19,493 nt of DNA from Syntrophaceae bacterium UBA5764 (lineage in GTDB: Bacteria; Desulfobacterota; Syntrophia; Syntrophales; Smithellaceae), in NCBI GenBank assembly GCA_002418825.1, contig DIEW01000003.1, positions 777 through 20,269 on the forward strand, given 5' to 3'. A model generated the notes under the pieces. It had not been told where the DNA came from. It searched no databases and worked only from the letters and a program-made list of their open reading frames with translations. Numbering within the stretch: the stretch's first letter is position 1; every line of letters starts with the position of its first letter. Both the position numbers and the translations under genes were made by a program. Below, one piece after another: positions 6,113 to 14,667 of the stretch.

Positions 6113-8983
6113 GTGACCCACAAAATAAATCATGCCGAAACAAAACAAAAAATCAGTACAAACGATGAAGAGTTGACCTGCCATGAACAGCAAGAAGAAA
6201 AATTACAAATGCTGGCGGCGATTGTCCAATCCTCTGATGATGCAATTATCGGAAAAACGCTGGACGGGGTCATAAAAAGCTGGAATCCCGCGGCGGAAAA
6301 GATTTACGGTTATGCCGCCTCGGAGGTGCTCGGGGAAAATATTTCCATGTTTCTTCCCCCGAACCAAGCAAATGAACTGAACCATATTCTGAATAAAATC
6401 CTCCGGGGGGAATCAGTTGCTCATTTTAAAACAAAGCGTTTGAGAAAAGACGGGCGCCTGATCGATATTGCTCTGACTGTTTCACCGATAAAAAATAGCC
6501 GGGGAGAGATCATCGGCGCCTCATCGATTGTCAAGGATATCACCGAGCAGGAACGGGCTAATGAAGAATTGAAAAAATGGCTTCATGTCTTTGAAAACGC
6601 GGAATGGGGTGTCGTCGTTGTCAGCGCTGATACAGAAATAATGGAGATGATAAACCCGGCCTTCGCGAAGATGCATGGATATACTGTGGAAGAGCTCAGT
6701 GGCCAAACCATTGTAAATATATTTGCCCCGAACAATCATACCGGCTCATTTAAACACATGCACATTGCCCGCGAAAAAGGGCATCATACATTTGAATCAA
6801 AACACGTCCGGAAAGACGGCAGCATCTTTCCCGTACTTGTCGATGTGACCGCCGTGCGGGATGCAAAGGGACAATTGTCGCGCCTGGTAATCAATGTTCA
6901 GGATATTACGGAACGAAAAGAAGCGGAGGCAGCGCTGCTTAAAAGTGAAGAGAATCTCCGGGAAGCCCAAAAAATTACGAAAACGGGAAGCTGGGATTGG
7001 AATATATTGACAAACGAATTATTATGGTCCGATGAAATCTATAAAATCTTCGGCTTGAAACCTGGAGAATTCGACGCGTCTTATAACGACTTCTTGAATG
7101 TTGTCCATCCTGAAGACCGGGAACTGGTAACAAGCGCGGTCGGGGAATCGCTGAACAGACTAAAACCTTATGATGTAGAACACCGCATCGTTCGCCCCGA
7201 CGGTGCGGAAAGAATTGTTCATGAACAGGGAACAATTTTTTCTGACGAAGAAGGAAAACCAATCAGAATGGTTGGAACGGTTCATGATGTTACGGAACAA
7301 ATCATGAACCGTAGAGAGAGGCAAAAACTGGCAATGGCCGTGGAGCAGGCTTCAGACTGGATTCTCATCACGGACAAGGAAGGCCGAATTGAATACACCA
7401 ACAACGCCGTAGAAGAAATAACAGGTTATACCAAGGAAGAATTATTGGGTCAGACACCAAGAGTATTTAAATCGGGCAAGCATGATAAAGTTTTTTACAA
7501 AGAATTGTGGGATACGATCCTTGCCGGGCGTACTTATCGAAACATTCTCACCAATAGGCATAAAGACGGCAGTTTTTTTGAGATTTACCATGGCATTTCC
7601 CCCCTCAAAGACACACACGGCAACATTACTCATTTCGTCGCCACATCGAAAGACATAACCCAGCAAAAAGCGCTGGAAGAGAAGCTCAATTACCTAGCAT
7701 ATTATGACGTTTTAACCGGCCTGCCCAACCGGATACTTTTCATGGACCGTCTGTCTCAGGTCATAAGCAGGACAGAGCGGCGTGAACGGAAAGTCGCCGT
7801 GGTTTGCCTTGATATCGACCGTTTCCGGCTGATTAATGATTCGTACGGCTACGAAATCGGGGACACAGCACTAAAGGAAATCGGAAAAAGGTTTTCTCAA
7901 GCCGTACACGAAGGCGACACAGTGGCTCGCTTCGGCGCCGACGAATACGGAATTATCCTGAGTAACATGACCCATTCGGAGGACGTCGTCAGACTAGTCG
8001 ACAACCTAATGCGGAAAGCCCGCAAGCCGATTAGGGTAAATGGCCTGGAACTGATCTTGACGTTGAGTGTGGGCATTTCACTATTCCCCGACGATGACCA
8101 GGAAATAACCGCTTTAGTGCGAAACGCGGATATCGCCATGTCTAAGGCCAAAGGCACGGGCATGAACAATTATCAATTTTTTCAGTCCGATATGAACATC
8201 CGCGCCGCGGAATTCGTTCTCCTTGACCGTCATCTGCGTCAGGCGTTAAAAAACAATGAATTCGTTCTGCATTATCAACCTTATTTCCACGCACAAACAG
8301 GGGCGATCGCCGGCATGGAAGTCCTGCTACGCTGGGACAGCGAAGACCTGGGACTGGTCATGCCCGCGCGGTTCATTCCGATACTGGAAGACACGGGAAT
8401 GATCATCGAGGTTGGGCAATGGATTTTTCGTGCCATCTGCGCCCAGATAAAATCATGGCAGCGTCAAGGGCTTTCTGTTGTTCCGGTAGCATTCAACTTG
8501 TCGGCCGCGCAATTCAGACAGAAAAACCTGGTGGACATGATAAGCGAAACAATAAAAACGTCAGCCGTCGATCCTCGGTATTTAACCCTGGAAATCACGG
8601 AGAGTACTTTCATGCAGGATTTGATCTACACGGGTCTCATCCTCGAAAAATTGAAAAGTTTGGGATTACGCCTGGCTATTGATGATTTCGGGACCGGATA
8701 CTCGTCACTGAGTTATCTGAAGCGGTTTTCACTGGATATCCTTAAGATAGATATTTCCTTTATCCGGGATATCGCCACTAGTCCCGACGACAAGGTGATT
8801 GTGTCCGCCATTACTTCCTTGGCCCACAGCCTGAACCTGAAAACAATAGCCGAAGGTGTGGAAACAGAAGCTCAATTGAACATTCTCCGGAGCGTGGGTT
8901 GCGACCTGATTCAGGGCTTTTATTTCAGCCGTCCCCTGCCCGCCGCAGATGCGGGGAATATCCTGCCAAAAAAAACGACGTAA
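6113..8983 (+). CDS. Four-PAS GGDEF-EAL protein, probable c-di-GMP phosphodiesterase
   Basis: 956 residues, soluble. PAS domains lie at about 30-148, 155-270, 283-397 and 405-520, each ending in a D-[IV]-T-[EQ]-Q/R motif. The GGDEF domain (about 527-695) has the changed signature GADEY (608-612), and the RxxD inhibitory site reads HEGD, so cyclase activity is doubtful, although the GTP-pocket motif DIDRFRLIND is kept. The EAL domain (about 705-950) has EVL (736-738), FNLS, EITES, the Asp pair of IDDFGTG (857-858), LKID, EGVE and QGF, all expected for metal-dependent hydrolysis of c-di-GMP to pGpG. A GTP-sensing GGDEF activating the EAL is a known arrangement and plausible here. The start is GTG, preceded by GGGGGA at about 9 bases. 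A consensus promoter lies upstream. Confidence 0.92.
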   Translation: MTHKINHAETKQKISTNDEELTCHEQQEEKLQMLAAIVQSSDDAIIGKTLDGVIKSWNPAAEKIYGYAASEVLGENISMFLPPNQANELNHILNKILRGESVAHFKTKRLRKDGRLIDIALTVSPIKNSRGEIIGASSIVKDITEQERANEELKKWLHVFENAEWGVVVVSADTEIMEMINPAFAKMHGYTVEELSGQTIVNIFAPNNHTGSFKHMHIAREKGHHTFESKHVRKDGSIFPVLVDVTAVRDAKGQLSRLVINVQDITERKEAEAALLKSEENLREAQKITKTGSWDWNILTNELLWSDEIYKIFGLKPGEFDASYNDFLNVVHPEDRELVTSAVGESLNRLKPYDVEHRIVRPDGAERIVHEQGTIFSDEEGKPIRMVGTVHDVTEQIMNRRERQKLAMAVEQASDWILITDKEGRIEYTNNAVEEITGYTKEELLGQTPRVFKSGKHDKVFYKELWDTILAGRTYRNILTNRHKDGSFFEIYHGISPLKDTHGNITHFVATSKDITQQKALEEKLNYLAYYDVLTGLPNRILFMDRLSQVISRTERRERKVAVVCLDIDRFRLINDSYGYEIGDTALKEIGKRFSQAVHEGDTVARFGADEYGIILSNMTHSEDVVRLVDNLMRKARKPIRVNGLELILTLSVGISLFPDDDQEITALVRNADIAMSKAKGTGMNNYQFFQSDMNIRAAEFVLLDRHLRQALKNNEFVLHYQPYFHAQTGAIAGMEVLLRWDSEDLGLVMPARFIPILEDTGMIIEVGQWIFRAICAQIKSWQRQGLSVVPVAFNLSAAQFRQKNLVDMISETIKTSAVDPRYLTLEITESTFMQDLIYTGLILEKLKSLGLRLAIDDFGTGYSSLSYLKRFSLDILKIDISFIRDIATSPDDKVIVSAITSLAHSLNLKTIAEGVETEAQLNILRSVGCDLIQGFYFSRPLPAADAGNILPKKTT

Positions 8984-9076
8984 AGCTGCAATCTTCAAAA
9001 GTATATTTGAACAAACCAAATTTCAACACCGGAACATTTTCTATATTCAGATAATCGAAAAAATTGAGTAAATTTG

Positions 9077-9109
9077 GCCTAAAAAGAAATTGCGACCAAA
9101 ATTTTAGGC
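9077..9109. terminator. Possible bidirectional terminator between convergent genes
   Basis: GCCTAAAA (9077-9084) and TTTTAGGC (9102-9109) are 8-base arms with an additional weak inner AAATT/AATTT pairing. It lies between the convergent ends of the GGDEF-EAL gene and the minus-strand gene at 9118. No clean U tract follows on either strand, so the call rests mainly on position. Confidence 0.4.
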
Positions 9110-9117
9110 GCTGGTTT

Positions 9118-9639
9118 TCAGTAAAAATCCAGTTCTATCTCCCCCGAACAATAACCGGTGAGTTGCATCAGGCATTTATCAACTTTGGGCGTCATCTCGT
9201 ATCTAACGCCGAGACACTCCAACCAGCATTCGATTCGATACATAACACCGCATTCATACTGATCAATTGCGCCCATTCTTTTTATTCCCTTATAGGCAAA
9301 ACACTGCCCCGGTTCAAACTCCCAACGCATCACATTTTCCCGCGGAAAACTGACGCTGCCTTTCATAAACGGCGGTATAAACAAAGTTCTGGCCGCAGCG
9401 AAATAATGTTCAAACTCCAGAAAGTTCTCCACCTTTTCTTTTTCAAAGCCTACGGCTTTTTTCGTGCGGCCAACCTCAAAAGGCGCCAACCCCCTGATTG
9501 CCGCCTTGTTAAGCTTATTGGCCCGCTCGATACCGAAATTGCTCAAACAAACAAAAAACCACATGCCGTCATGTGTCATCCAGCATCTGTTTTCCAACTC
9601 AATCAATTCCTGTTTAGTAAGCCCGGCAATCGATTTCAT
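9118..9639 (-). CDS. Conserved hypothetical Cys-rich protein (DUF6125-like)
   Basis: 173 residues, no signal peptide or membrane helix. I recognise the opening segment WMTHDGMWFF followed by GIERANKLNKAAIRGLAPFEV as resembling the DUF6125 family found in anaerobic bacteria; this is recall, not a search. Eight cysteines (19, 31, 113, 130, 138, 142, 156, 164) crowd the C-terminal half, suggesting metal or thiol chemistry. The gene sits alone on the minus strand between two plus-strand c-di-GMP genes, with its own near-consensus promoter at 9688-9716 and a GGGTGA ribosome site 7 bases before ATG 9639. Function unknown; I would not assign one. Confidence 0.8.
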   Translation of the reverse strand: MKSIAGLTKQELIELENRCWMTHDGMWFFVCLSNFGIERANKLNKAAIRGLAPFEVGRTKKAVGFEKEKVENFLEFEHYFAAARTLFIPPFMKGSVSFPRENVMRWEFEPGQCFAYKGIKRMGAIDQYECGVMYRIECWLECLGVRYEMTPKVDKCLMQLTGYCSGEIELDFY

Positions 9640-9687
9640 TAGATTTTCACCCGTGTCAAATTACATCTGAGAAAAATATTTTTTTCG

Positions 9688-9716
9688 ATTATAAAAAGGG
9701 AACCCTGCCAAGTCAA
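9688..9716 (-). promoter_or_regulatory. Sigma-70-type promoter for the DUF6125-like gene
   Basis: On the minus strand TTGACT (9716-9711), a 17-base spacer and TATAAT (9693-9688). Transcription would start near 9681, giving a leader of about 40 bases before ATG 9639. It is the same box pair and spacing as the promoter at 6001. Confidence 0.75.
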
Positions 9717-9775
9717 GACAATTGAAATTAATCAAATCACCATTCTGGAGACGACTAACAATAATCGACTCTCCG

Positions 9776-9791
9776 ATTGATTAAAATCAAT
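9776..9791. promoter_or_regulatory. Operator-like inverted repeat upstream of the diguanylate cyclase gene
   Basis: ATTGATT-AA-AATCAAT: perfect 7-base arms around AA. Its TTGATT (9777-9782) can also serve as a -35 box with GATAAA (9800-9805) after 17 bases as a weak -10 for the plus-strand gene. A regulator bound here could block that promoter. Confidence 0.4.
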
Positions 9792-9919
9792 AAATATGCG
9801 ATAAAACACGCAGTTGATTTGTTGTAACTACACAAAAACGCTATTCGACAAGCGCACGGGCATCAACCTGCAAGGAAGGGATTTGTTTGCAAAAACATTC
9901 TTTGGAGGCAAGTGGGGTT

Positions 9920-12094
9920 ATGCCTATCGCCCAAAAAACCATCCGCAAAAAGTCAGGGGGAAAAACCCGGGCAGTTAAGAAAAAACCGATCACCAACAGC
10001 CGAAACGTAAATGCACTGCAAAACGGGGGAAAAAAATATCGTTCCCTGTTCGATAATTCAAATGATGCAATTTTCTTAACACAACCGGACGGCTCTATTC
10101 TCGACGCCAATCCGGCGGCTTGCAAAATGTTCGGCTATTCCCTCGAGAAAATTAAGGAAATCGGGCGCAACGGTTTGGTGAATATAACGGATCCTCGTCT
10201 TGAGGTCGCTTTAAAAAAACGGGAGGTCGTGGGTAAAGAAACAGCCGAAATCACGATGATTCGCGCCAATGGAGAAAAATTTCCTGCGGAAATCTCGTCA
10301 GTAATTTTTATTGATCAGGACAATCAAAAGAAAACCAGTATGATTATCCGTGACATCACCGAGCGCCGTCAGGCGGAAAAAGCCTTACGCGAACAGGACA
10401 TCCTTTTCAAAAAACTATGCTCTCATGTTCCTGGAGTGATTTATCAGTTCATGAGAAAACCTGACGGAACATATTGCCTGCCTTTCACCTCAGAAAACAT
10501 AAAAGATGTGTCCGGTTTTTCATCTCAGGATGTAAGCGAGGATTTCTCTCTTATAACCAGATTTATACTGCCCGAAGATTTGGATAAATTCATCAGTTCT
10601 ATTGAACTTTCCGCAAAACACATGACTGCGTGGAAATGCGAATACCGGGTGCAGCTTCCCGGCCAACCGATTAGGTGGATGCTCGGTCAATCGACACCAG
10701 AAAAATTGGCTGACGGCGGCATCACCTGGCATGGATTCAATACAGACGTCACGGAACAAAAGTTGCTGGAGGAAACGCTCAGGGAAAGCGAAAAAAAATA
10801 CAAATTTCTCATTGAAAACATGCGTGACATCTTGTGGACCATGGATTTGGACCTGCGGACCCTTTATGTCACACCCTCTATAGAAATTGTGCTCGGATTC
10901 AGCCCGGAAGAACGTCTCCGGCAAAGTATCCACAAACAATTGACGCCGTATTCCCTGTCAATAGCAAGGGAGTTATTGACCAAAGAATTGGATTTGGAAA
11001 GTCAGAATAATAGTATTCCCGAGAGAAAGGTAATTCTTGAATTAGAATTTTATCATAAAAACGGTTCAACCCGCTGGCTGGAGACAATCATCAGCGGGAT
11101 CAGGGATAAACAGGGTACCTTAACCGGACTTTATGGAGTGTCCCGGGATATTACCAAGCGTAAGAAAATGCAAGAGGCGTTACGGGAAAGCGAACAACGC
11201 TTTAGCTCCATTATCGCGACAAGTCAGGAATGGATCTGGTCTTTGGATATTGAAGGCTTCCATACCTTCAGCAATCCCGCCGTGAAGAACATTCTGGGAT
11301 ATACTGCGGATGAAATTGTGGGTCACAAATGGCAACACCTCATCCACAAGGATGATAAGCCAAAGGCGGAAAAAACTTTGGCTCAGTCCATTAAAAACAA
11401 GAAAGGTTGGACAAATTTGCTTTTGCGCTGGCGGCACAAGGATGGCACCTATCGCTATCTGGAAAGCAACGCCGTATCAATTTTAGACAACAACGGCACG
11501 CTCATAGGTTTACAGGGCGCTGACCGCGATATTACCAAACGCGTACGTGCAGAGAACGCGCTGAAAAAAAGTGAAAGCAAATATCGTGAGCTCAGTTTTA
11601 TTGATGGTCTTACCCAACTTTACAATTCCCGCCATTATTACCGCACAATCAAGATGGAAATAAATCGCGCAATCCGCTACCAACAGCCACTAACCATTCT
11701 GTTCATTGACGTGGATAATTTCAAACAATATAACGATGCTCACGGCCATCTCGAGGGAGATAAAATCCTGTCACATCTCGGCAACACAATAAAAAATCAT
11801 ATGCGTCAAGCTGATTCTGCATATCGTTACGGCGGAGAAGAATTTATCCTCGTTCTGCCCATGACCAACAGCACTAACGGTGCCGTGGTCGCGGAAAGAA
11901 TCAGAGCTGAATTCAAGAAAGAAAATTTCTCTACGGTTCCCGGCAAAACAATTCATATGACCATAAGCGTGGGAATTGCTCAGCACAGGCCGGGTGAAGA
12001 CATAAAAACTTTTACCAATCGTGCCGACCAACTGATGTACCGGGCAAAACAGAATGGTAAAGACAGGTCTTGTTCTGACGCGGAGAGGCAATAA
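9920..12094 (+). CDS. Four-PAS GGDEF diguanylate cyclase
   Basis: 724 residues from ATG 9920, soluble. PAS domains at about 40-150, 160-280, 290-412 and 423-541 are followed by a GGDEF domain (about 555-719). The catalytic signature is GGEEF (638-642), with FIDVDNFKQYND for metal and GTP binding. The inhibitory I-site RQAD lies exactly five residues before GGEEF, so product inhibition by c-di-GMP is expected. The enzyme should make c-di-GMP from two GTP, opposing the EAL protein encoded 2.9 kb upstream. I chose ATG 9920 because GGAGG (9904-9908) precedes it by 11 bases; an in-frame TTG at 9887 with AAGGAAGGG upstream would add 11 residues and cannot be excluded. The N terminus is very basic (KSGGKTRAVKKKP). 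Confidence 0.92.
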   Translation: MPIAQKTIRKKSGGKTRAVKKKPITNSRNVNALQNGGKKYRSLFDNSNDAIFLTQPDGSILDANPAACKMFGYSLEKIKEIGRNGLVNITDPRLEVALKKREVVGKETAEITMIRANGEKFPAEISSVIFIDQDNQKKTSMIIRDITERRQAEKALREQDILFKKLCSHVPGVIYQFMRKPDGTYCLPFTSENIKDVSGFSSQDVSEDFSLITRFILPEDLDKFISSIELSAKHMTAWKCEYRVQLPGQPIRWMLGQSTPEKLADGGITWHGFNTDVTEQKLLEETLRESEKKYKFLIENMRDILWTMDLDLRTLYVTPSIEIVLGFSPEERLRQSIHKQLTPYSLSIARELLTKELDLESQNNSIPERKVILELEFYHKNGSTRWLETIISGIRDKQGTLTGLYGVSRDITKRKKMQEALRESEQRFSSIIATSQEWIWSLDIEGFHTFSNPAVKNILGYTADEIVGHKWQHLIHKDDKPKAEKTLAQSIKNKKGWTNLLLRWRHKDGTYRYLESNAVSILDNNGTLIGLQGADRDITKRVRAENALKKSESKYRELSFIDGLTQLYNSRHYYRTIKMEINRAIRYQQPLTILFIDVDNFKQYNDAHGHLEGDKILSHLGNTIKNHMRQADSAYRYGGEEFILVLPMTNSTNGAVVAERIRAEFKKENFSTVPGKTIHMTISVGIAQHRPGEDIKTFTNRADQLMYRAKQNGKDRSCSDAERQ

Positions 12095-12133
12095 AAGTTC
12101 GCGGCAAACAAAATTTTGCGGTCCGCCGCACCT

Positions 12134-12158
12134 GCATTTTTTCCAGAAAAAATATGCC
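12134..12158. terminator. AT-rich hairpin between convergent genes
   Basis: GCATTTTTT-CCAG-AAAAAATATGC forms an imperfect stem-loop 40 bases past the diguanylate cyclase stop and 86 bases past the end of the convergent minus-strand gene. A GC-rich GCGGC/GCCGC pair lies just before it (about 12108-12129). Either could end transcription; the support is weak. Confidence 0.3.
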
Positions 12159-12244
12159 CACGAGAAGCAAAGGGTGTCTGCTGAAAAGGCAAGCACGTTC
12201 AATAAGGCATATTATTTTTTATCGCGTTTTCACGAAAAGATTTT

Positions 12245-13240
12245 TTATTCTGCAAGAATATAGGCAAATATCAGCGGCGCGACAATCGTCGCGTCGCTTT
12301 CAATGATAAAACTCGGCGTATCAATCGACAATTTTTCCCACGTAATCTTTTCATTCGGAACAGCCCCGCTGTATGAACCGTACGACGTTGTGCTGTCCGA
12401 AATTTGACAAAAATAGGTCCACAAACGGCAATCGTTAATTTGCATGTCCTGCCTAATCAGCGGAACAACACTGATGGCAAAGTCCCCGGATATCCCACCT
12501 CCAATCTGAAAGAAACCGATATCATTATCTCTTGAGTTTTCCAGATACCATCCGATCAGTGCATCCATTGTTTCCAGTCCGGATTTAACCAGAGAAACGT
12601 CCTTAATTTTTCCCGTGCGTACAACAGACGCGAAATAATTACCCAGTGTAGAATCCTCCCAGCCGGGGACAAAAATCGGAATATTTTTTTCGCAGGCAGC
12701 CACCAGCCAGGAATCCTTTTCATCAATCTCGTATTCATTCTTAAGAACACCGCTCTTGATTAACTGAAAAATAAATTCATACGGAAAGTGTCTCCTTCTT
12801 CTTTCTTCCACCTGTTTCCAGATATCAAGAAGCTTTCCTTCAACTCTTCTCATCGCCTCCTCTTCTGGAATGCACGTATCGGTTACCCGATTCAGTTTTT
12901 TCTTTAACAAAGCCAGTTCGTCTTCCGGTGTCAGGTCACGATAACGGGCAACGCGAACATAGTGATTATGGGCAACCAGATTGAACATATCCTCCTCCAA
13001 GTTGGCGCCCGTGCAGGATATCGCATGGACTTTATCCCGCCTGATCATCTCGGCCAGCGTTATTCCGAGTTCGGCGGTACTCATGGCCCCACCCATTGCC
13101 AGCAACATTTTTCCGTTCCGGTTAATATGATTGACATAAGCTTCCGCGGCATCAGCAACAACAGCGGCATTAAAATGCCGGAAATTTCTTTTGATAAATT
13201 CTTTTACCGCCTGAAAATCTGAAAAAACATTTTTATTCAT
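12245..13240 (-). CDS. Deoxyhypusine synthase family protein (bacterial DHS-like)
   Basis: 331 residues, cytosolic. It follows the deoxyhypusine/homospermidine synthase fold: GGAMSTAELG (50-59), SCTGANLEEDMF (75-86), PGWEDSTLGN (192-201), GGGISGDF (247-254) and SGAVPNEKITWEK (291-303). Lys303 aligns with the lysine that forms the enzyme-aminobutyl imine in eukaryotic DHS. The spermidine-binding KHH that follows the glycine triplet in eukaryotic enzymes is GDF here, so substrate handling should differ. Bacteria lack eIF5A, so a small amine acceptor (polyamine metabolism) is more likely than a protein; that is inference. ATG 13240 has AAGGAG 8 bases upstream. The start codon overlaps the stop of a tiny Cys-rich ORF as ATGA. 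Confidence 0.85.
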   Translation of the reverse strand: MNKNVFSDFQAVKEFIKRNFRHFNAAVVADAAEAYVNHINRNGKMLLAMGGAMSTAELGITLAEMIRRDKVHAISCTGANLEEDMFNLVAHNHYVRVARYRDLTPEDELALLKKKLNRVTDTCIPEEEAMRRVEGKLLDIWKQVEERRRRHFPYEFIFQLIKSGVLKNEYEIDEKDSWLVAACEKNIPIFVPGWEDSTLGNYFASVVRTGKIKDVSLVKSGLETMDALIGWYLENSRDNDIGFFQIGGGISGDFAISVVPLIRQDMQINDCRLWTYFCQISDSTTSYGSYSGAVPNEKITWEKLSIDTPSFIIESDATIVAPLIFAYILAE

Positions 13241-13431
13241 TTGGCAAGCTCCTTAAATAATATCTTCTTTAGTTTACGTAATGTAAAATATTTTTCAACC
13301 ATAAAATTACCTTTGCCCCTGAAACACGCGCCGGCAAAGGATTTCCGGGCGCAGATATCATTGGTATTGCAACACGCCGCCCAGAAAACGTCCTTCGGAA
13401 TCCGCCAATTTATTTTCTTTTTGTTACACAA
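13237..13431 (-). CDS. Possible small Cys-rich protein upstream of the DHS-like gene
   Basis: A 64-residue frame opens just after an in-frame TAA and could start at TTG 13431. Its TGA stop overlaps the DHS-like ATG by the classic ATGA, which suggests translational coupling. Cysteines sit at 2, 20, 21, 27 and 36 (ACCNTNDICARKS), and the C terminus is lysine-rich. Against it: a non-ATG start, no well-spaced ribosome site (GGAG lies about 16 bases upstream) and no family I recognise. It may be a leader peptide or chance. The only internal ATG would give 21 residues. Confidence 0.3.
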   Translation of the reverse strand: MCNKKKINWRIPKDVFWAACCNTNDICARKSFAGACFRGKGNFMVEKYFTLRKLKKILFKELAK

Positions 13432-13654
13432 ATTTTAATTTTTATCCGCTCCAATAAATCGACCGGATTTAATTTGTACTGTAAGCCGCAGCAAGTGACG
13501 GGATGAATAATGGAGACAGTTAAGCCAAACAATGACAAAAAAACAAAATTTAGCGCATGAGCATATTGTTTTTGGCAAACATTGTATTTTTATTTTATTA
13601 ACACTTTATTTGAAAACAACCGGCAAACATCGTCATTCTTGACCGACCCATGGT
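13432..13654. other. AT-rich intergenic region, no recognised element
   Basis: This spacer lies between the rhodanese stop and the DHS-like gene region. I see no convincing promoter boxes, terminator hairpin or RNA gene. A short near-repeat GGCAAACAT occurs at about 13574 and 13622. A minus-strand promoter for the DHS-like gene must lie here or upstream of it, but I cannot place it. Confidence 0.4.
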
Positions 13655-14554
13655 TCATCGCGTAAGGGGAGCTTGCGGATCCTGCATCCATTCCTGCATG
13701 GCACCGTCGTAAATGCGCACGTTTTTATAACCCAATACATGCTTCAGGATGTAAGCCCATGTTGGACAACAGTGTCCGATATCGCAATAAGTTACAATTT
13801 CCACGTTACGATCGGAACCGGCGGCGCTTTCCGCTATTTCTTTGAGCTCTTCTTTACCCTTAAAAGTGCAGTCTTTATTAAAGGTGCAGGACGTGGGAAG
13901 ATTAAACGCTCCGGGTATTCTTCCCATTTTGGGGATGCAATCCAACTTTTTAGTGCCGGCAAAAAATTCCGGTTCGCGCACATCGAGCAAAATAATTTCC
14001 CCCATGCGCTTGAGAATATAATCCTTATCCGCGAACATCTTTTCTTTATTGAAATTGCCCTTAAACGGTTTGTCTCTGATCCTGACTATTTCCGTGGATA
14101 ACGGCTTTTTCTCGTTGATCCACTTATTCATGCCGCCGTCGAGCAACGCAACATTTTCAATACCCGCGTATTGAAGAGTGCAAGCAACGCGTGCGCTTTG
14201 GTAGCTATGTCTAGGTGTATCTGTATCCCCGGCAACAACTACCCAACTCTTCAGGCTGATGCCTAAAGAGCTAATCAGGTCTTCCAAATCATCCTTTTCC
14301 GGTATCTCCGAATAGAGTTCGCCCTGCTTGTAAGCCCAGCCACCGTAAAATGAACTGATGGCTCCGGGAATGTGCCCCTCACGGTAGTCTTCCACCCGAC
14401 GGATATCCAGAACAATCAATTGAGGGTTACCGATATTCGTTTGCAGCCAGTCTGTAGAAACAATTGGCGCAATTTCTCTCGCCCCGCCGATGCATGGGAA
14501 TAAAAGAAAAAAAGTAATTAACGGAAGGATTCTGAAAAAAACTTTTTTAATCAT
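13655..14554 (-). CDS. Exported two-domain rhodanese (sulfurtransferase)
   Basis: 299 residues. An N-terminal signal peptide (KK, then hydrophobic to about 22, likely cleavage after GGA at 25) places it in the periplasm; LFPC is not a good lipobox. Rhodanese domain 1 (about 29-155) carries VVAGDTD at the active loop and no catalytic cysteine, as in inactive N-terminal rhodanese domains. Domain 2 (about 170-297) has the active loop C257-D-I-G-H-C-C263, so Cys257 should carry the persulfide; the extra Cys262-Cys263 pair is unusual. The likely reaction is sulfane-sulfur transfer to a thiol acceptor. The ribosome site AAGGGAGG lies 6 bases before ATG 14554. It follows the peroxiredoxin gene after a 169-base gap containing an inverted repeat, so it may be a separate transcript. 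Confidence 0.88.
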   Translation of the reverse strand: MIKKVFFRILPLITFFLLFPCIGGAREIAPIVSTDWLQTNIGNPQLIVLDIRRVEDYREGHIPGAISSFYGGWAYKQGELYSEIPEKDDLEDLISSLGISLKSWVVVAGDTDTPRHSYQSARVACTLQYAGIENVALLDGGMNKWINEKKPLSTEIVRIRDKPFKGNFNKEKMFADKDYILKRMGEIILLDVREPEFFAGTKKLDCIPKMGRIPGAFNLPTSCTFNKDCTFKGKEELKEIAESAAGSDRNVEIVTYCDIGHCCPTWAYILKHVLGYKNVRIYDGAMQEWMQDPQAPLTR

Positions 14555-14667
14555 TTTAGCCTCCCTTTAATCAGCAGAGAGTAAAAATTTCTACTATTTA
14601 AAGTTAATCCGCTGAAGTGTCTAGGAGCATATCACACTAACATTAAATTTGATGCCGGCTGTTTTTT

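Noticed and set aside
9064..9642. 192-codon plus-strand ORF opposite the Cys-rich orphan gene
   Set aside because: The minus-strand frame has a ribosome site, a consensus promoter and a recognisable conserved N terminus. The plus-strand frame has none of these.
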